Assembly: GCF_023155855.1 (NCBI RefSeq)
Contig: NZ_JAKNUT010000001.1
Span: 1,116,001-1,180,000 of the forward strand
Direction: 5' to 3'
DNA: 64,000 nucleotides
Source: Microbacterium aoyamense
GTDB taxonomy: Bacteria > Actinomycetota > Actinomycetes > Actinomycetales > Microbacteriaceae
This document shows positions 61,833 through 64,000 of the stretch, in pieces. A program made the position numbers and the translations under genes. The notes under the pieces were generated by a model. It was not told the origin of the DNA and ran no database searches. It was given only the letters and a program-made list of their open reading frames with translations. The first letter of the stretch is position 1. Every line of letters begins with the position of its first letter.

Positions 61833-64000
61833 GTGTCGAAGACGACCTCCGTCCGTGTCCGCAGATCGATCGCCGCAGCCGCTGCGGCGGCGCTGATCCT
61901 GACCGGGGGTCTCGTCGCGATCGCACCGGCCGCGACCGCCGCCGATCGCACGTTCGCCCTGGTGGGTGACCTGCAGTCCGAGCTCGGGTGCTCCGACGAC
62001 TGGCAGCCCCAGTGCGCGGCCACCGATCTGCTGCCCACGGATGTCGAGAACGTCTACGCCGCGGAGTTCGAGGTGCCCGCCGGCGAGTACCTGTACAAGG
62101 TCGCCGTGGGCGACTCCTGGGACGAGTCGTACGGTCTCGACGGAGGAAGCGACAACATCCCGCTCACGATCGCCGGGGCATCCACTCTCCGGTTCCTCTT
62201 CGACGACACCAGCCACCGCGTCGGGGTGGAGGTCGTGAGCCTCGCCGGCGACTACACGGCAGCGGACGACTCCCTCGCGACCGCCCCCGTCCGCCAGGCG
62301 GGGTCGGACGAGCAGTTCTACTTCGTCATGACCGACCGGTTCGCGAACGGCGATGCCTCGAACGACGAGGGTGGGCTGACGGGCGATCGCCTCGCCACGG
62401 GCTTCGACCCGACCGACAAGGGCTTCTATCAGGGCGGTGATCTCGCCGGCTTGCATTCGAAGCTCGACTACATCGAGGGCCTCGGCACGACGGCCATCTG
62501 GCTCACCCCGAGCTTCGAGAACCGTCCGGTGCAGGGCTCGGGCGCCGACGCGAGCGCCGGCTATCACGGGTACTGGATCACCGACTTCACCCAGATCGAC
62601 CCGCATCTCGGCACGAACGAGGAGCTCGAGGACCTGATCGCCGACGCGCACGACCGCGGCATCAAGGTCTACTTCGACATCATCACGAACCACACCGCCG
62701 ACGTGATCTCGTACGCCGAGAACCAGTTCTCGTACATCGATCAGGCGACGCGCGAGTACACCGACGCGGACGGCAACCCCTTCGCCCCGGGCGACTACGC
62801 CGGCACCGGAACGTTCCCCGAGCTCGACCCCGCCACCTCGTTCCCGTACACACCGGTCATCGCCGCGGGGGACGAGAACGTCAAGGTGCCCGCATGGCTG
62901 AACGACCCCACGCTGTACCACAACCGCGGCGACTCGACGTGGGCGGGGGAGTCGGTGACGTTCGGCGACTTCGTGGGTCTCGACGACCTCATGACCGAGC
63001 ATCCGACGGTCGTCGACGGATTCGTCGACGTCTACCAGGACTGGATCGACCTCGGCATCGACGGCTTCCGCATCGACACCGCCAAGCATGTGAACTTCGA
63101 GTTCTGGGAGGAATGGTCGACGCAGGTGCTCGACTACGCCCACGCGAACGGCAAGCCCGACTTCTTCATGTTCGGCGAGGTGTACGACGCCGACCCCGCG
63201 AAGCTCTCGCCGTACGTGCGTGACACCGACATGAACTCGGTTCTCGACTTCACGTTCCAGTCCAACGCGACGGCGTACGCGAAGGGCGGGTCGGCCGAGC
63301 AGCTCCAGACGCTGTTCGCGGGCGATGACATGTACACGACGCCCGATTCGTCGGCGACGGCGCTGCCGACGTTCCTCGGCAACCACGACATGGGTCGCGT
63401 CGGGTATTTCGTGGCCGGGGCCGACGCGCTGCAGCGCGATGAGCTCGCGCACGAGCTCATGTACCTCACGCGTGGCCAGCCCGTCGTCTACTACGGCGAC
63501 GAGCAGGGTTTCGCGGGAGCGGGCGGCGATAAGGACGCGCGACAGAGCCTCTTCGCGACGCAGACCGACGCGTACGCGAACCAGCCGCTCGTCACGGGCG
63601 AGCAGCTCGGCAGTCAGGACCGCTACGACACGGCCTCGCCGCTCTACCAGCGCATCGCCGAACTCGGCGCGCTGCGTGCCGCGCACCCGGCCCTCGCGAC
63701 CGGCGCGCAGATCGAGCGCTACGCCGACGACGGTGCGGGCGTCTACGCCTTCAGTCGCGTCGACCGCGACGACAGGATCGAGTACCTCGTTGCGACGAAC
63801 AACACGACGGCTGACAAGACGGTCACGATTCCGACGCTGACGACGGATGCTTCGTTCACGTCGCTCTACGGCGGCGGTTCGGCCTTCACGACGGACGGGG
63901 AGGGTACGGCATCCGTCACAGTCCCCGCTCTCTCGGCACTGGTCTTCACGGCGGACAAGACCGTGACGGCACGGTCCGCCGCAGGCGACATCGCGATCGA
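61833..64000 (+). CDS. secreted GH13 alpha-amylase/pullulanase-type enzyme (3' end cut by window)
   Basis: Open from a GTG at 61833 to the window edge (about 722 codons), so the C-terminus is missing. Residues 1-37 form a signal peptide (AAAAAAALILTGGLVAIAPAATA). A starch-binding-like X25 module (FALVGDLQSELGCSDDW, LYKVAVGDSWDESYG) fills about 40-130. The GH13 barrel follows with QFYFVMTDRFANGD, nucleophile Asp415 (GFRIDTAKH), acid/base Glu449 (FGEVYD) and Asp519 (FLGNHD); then a beta domain. Such enzymes cut alpha-1,4 or alpha-1,6 glucan bonds outside the cell. The X25 module leans towards pullulanase/neopullulanase-like action. Confidence 0.9.
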   Translation, partial: MSKTTSVRVRRSIAAAAAAALILTGGLVAIAPAATAADRTFALVGDLQSELGCSDDWQPQCAATDLLPTDVENVYAAEFEVPAGEYLYKVAVGDSWDESYGLDGGSDNIPLTIAGASTLRFLFDDTSHRVGVEVVSLAGDYTAADDSLATAPVRQAGSDEQFYFVMTDRFANGDASNDEGGLTGDRLATGFDPTDKGFYQGGDLAGLHSKLDYIEGLGTTAIWLTPSFENRPVQGSGADASAGYHGYWITDFTQIDPHLGTNEELEDLIADAHDRGIKVYFDIITNHTADVISYAENQFSYIDQATREYTDADGNPFAPGDYAGTGTFPELDPATSFPYTPVIAAGDENVKVPAWLNDPTLYHNRGDSTWAGESVTFGDFVGLDDLMTEHPTVVDGFVDVYQDWIDLGIDGFRIDTAKHVNFEFWEEWSTQVLDYAHANGKPDFFMFGEVYDADPAKLSPYVRDTDMNSVLDFTFQSNATAYAKGGSAEQLQTLFAGDDMYTTPDSSATALPTFLGNHDMGRVGYFVAGADALQRDELAHELMYLTRGQPVVYYGDEQGFAGAGGDKDARQSLFATQTDAYANQPLVTGEQLGSQDRYDTASPLYQRIAELGALRAAHPALATGAQIERYADDGAGVYAFSRVDRDDRIEYLVATNNTTADKTVTIPTLTTDASFTSLYGGGSAFTTDGEGTASVTVPALSALVFTADKTVTARSAAGDIAI

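Noticed and set aside
1..64000. Mobile elements, prophage, tRNA or rRNA genes
   Set aside because: No transposase, integrase, phage structural gene, terminal repeats, tRNA-like cloverleaf or rRNA segment was found on either strand by reading.

Overview
The window is uniformly very GC-rich and gene-dense, with many GTG starts and many 1- or 4-base gene overlaps. It carries F420 enzymes, a mycobacterial-type Fgd, a DUF222/HNH protein and a fused CofG/CofH. Together these point to an actinobacterium, most likely Microbacteriaceae (Microbacterium-like). This is inference from gene content; no rRNA, tRNA, CRISPR array, IS element or prophage gene was seen. No gap between genes exceeds 300 bases.

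Layout. 1-2400: end of a membrane protein, two small membrane proteins and a DUF222/HNH protein. 2558-7999 (minus): a tightly overlapped coenzyme F420 operon, fbiC > Baeyer-Villiger-type monooxygenase > fgd > cofC. The second radical-SAM half of FbiC lacks the three-cysteine cluster loop. 8105-16673: an ABC exporter whose ATPase has a long acidic tail, a 3-hydroxyisobutyryl-CoA hydrolase-like protein, an LssY_C membrane protein, a J-domain/NERD fusion and a D,D-carboxypeptidase. 16699-19671: a TPP riboswitch followed by ykoE-ykoD-ykoC, an ECF importer for a thiamine precursor. 20393-22772: a three-gene acyl-CoA/short-chain dehydrogenase operon. 22878-25587: VOC protein, HAD phosphatase, LysE exporter and an anchored protein of unknown function.

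25646-36779 (minus) is the most unusual block: three genes joined by TGATG stop/start overlaps. The first encodes a soluble-adenylyl-cyclase-like protein (two cyclase domains, STAND-type ATPase, TPR). The second encodes a 2286-residue exported protein (PD40 propeller, eight PIHKT repeats, C25/caspase-like His-Cys domain, Ig-like domains). The third encodes a small three-helix membrane protein resembling Pycsar effectors (PycTM/DUF5706). It reads as a cyclic-nucleotide signalling or conflict module linking cytoplasm, membrane and outside.

37018-38256: rlmN. 38260-49610: a catabolic regulon. A sugar-type ABC importer runs rightward and Gfo/Idh/MocA oxidoreductase, GntR, copper amine oxidase, SIS protein, BadF-type kinase and aldehyde dehydrogenase run leftward, with repeated TACCTCTT motifs in the shared promoter region and a second, paralogous GntR at the far end. 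49680-54733: aldo/keto reductase, Nudix hydrolase, RNase HI, and a MarR/GbsR-like regulator with an ABC exporter. 54965-60971: an FCD-type GntR regulator followed by prpD-prpB-prpC (2-methylcitrate cycle, propionate use), a thioesterase and a thiolase. 60979-64000: an SDR, then a secreted GH13 amylase/pullulanase-type enzyme cut by the window end, behind two LacI-type operator sites.
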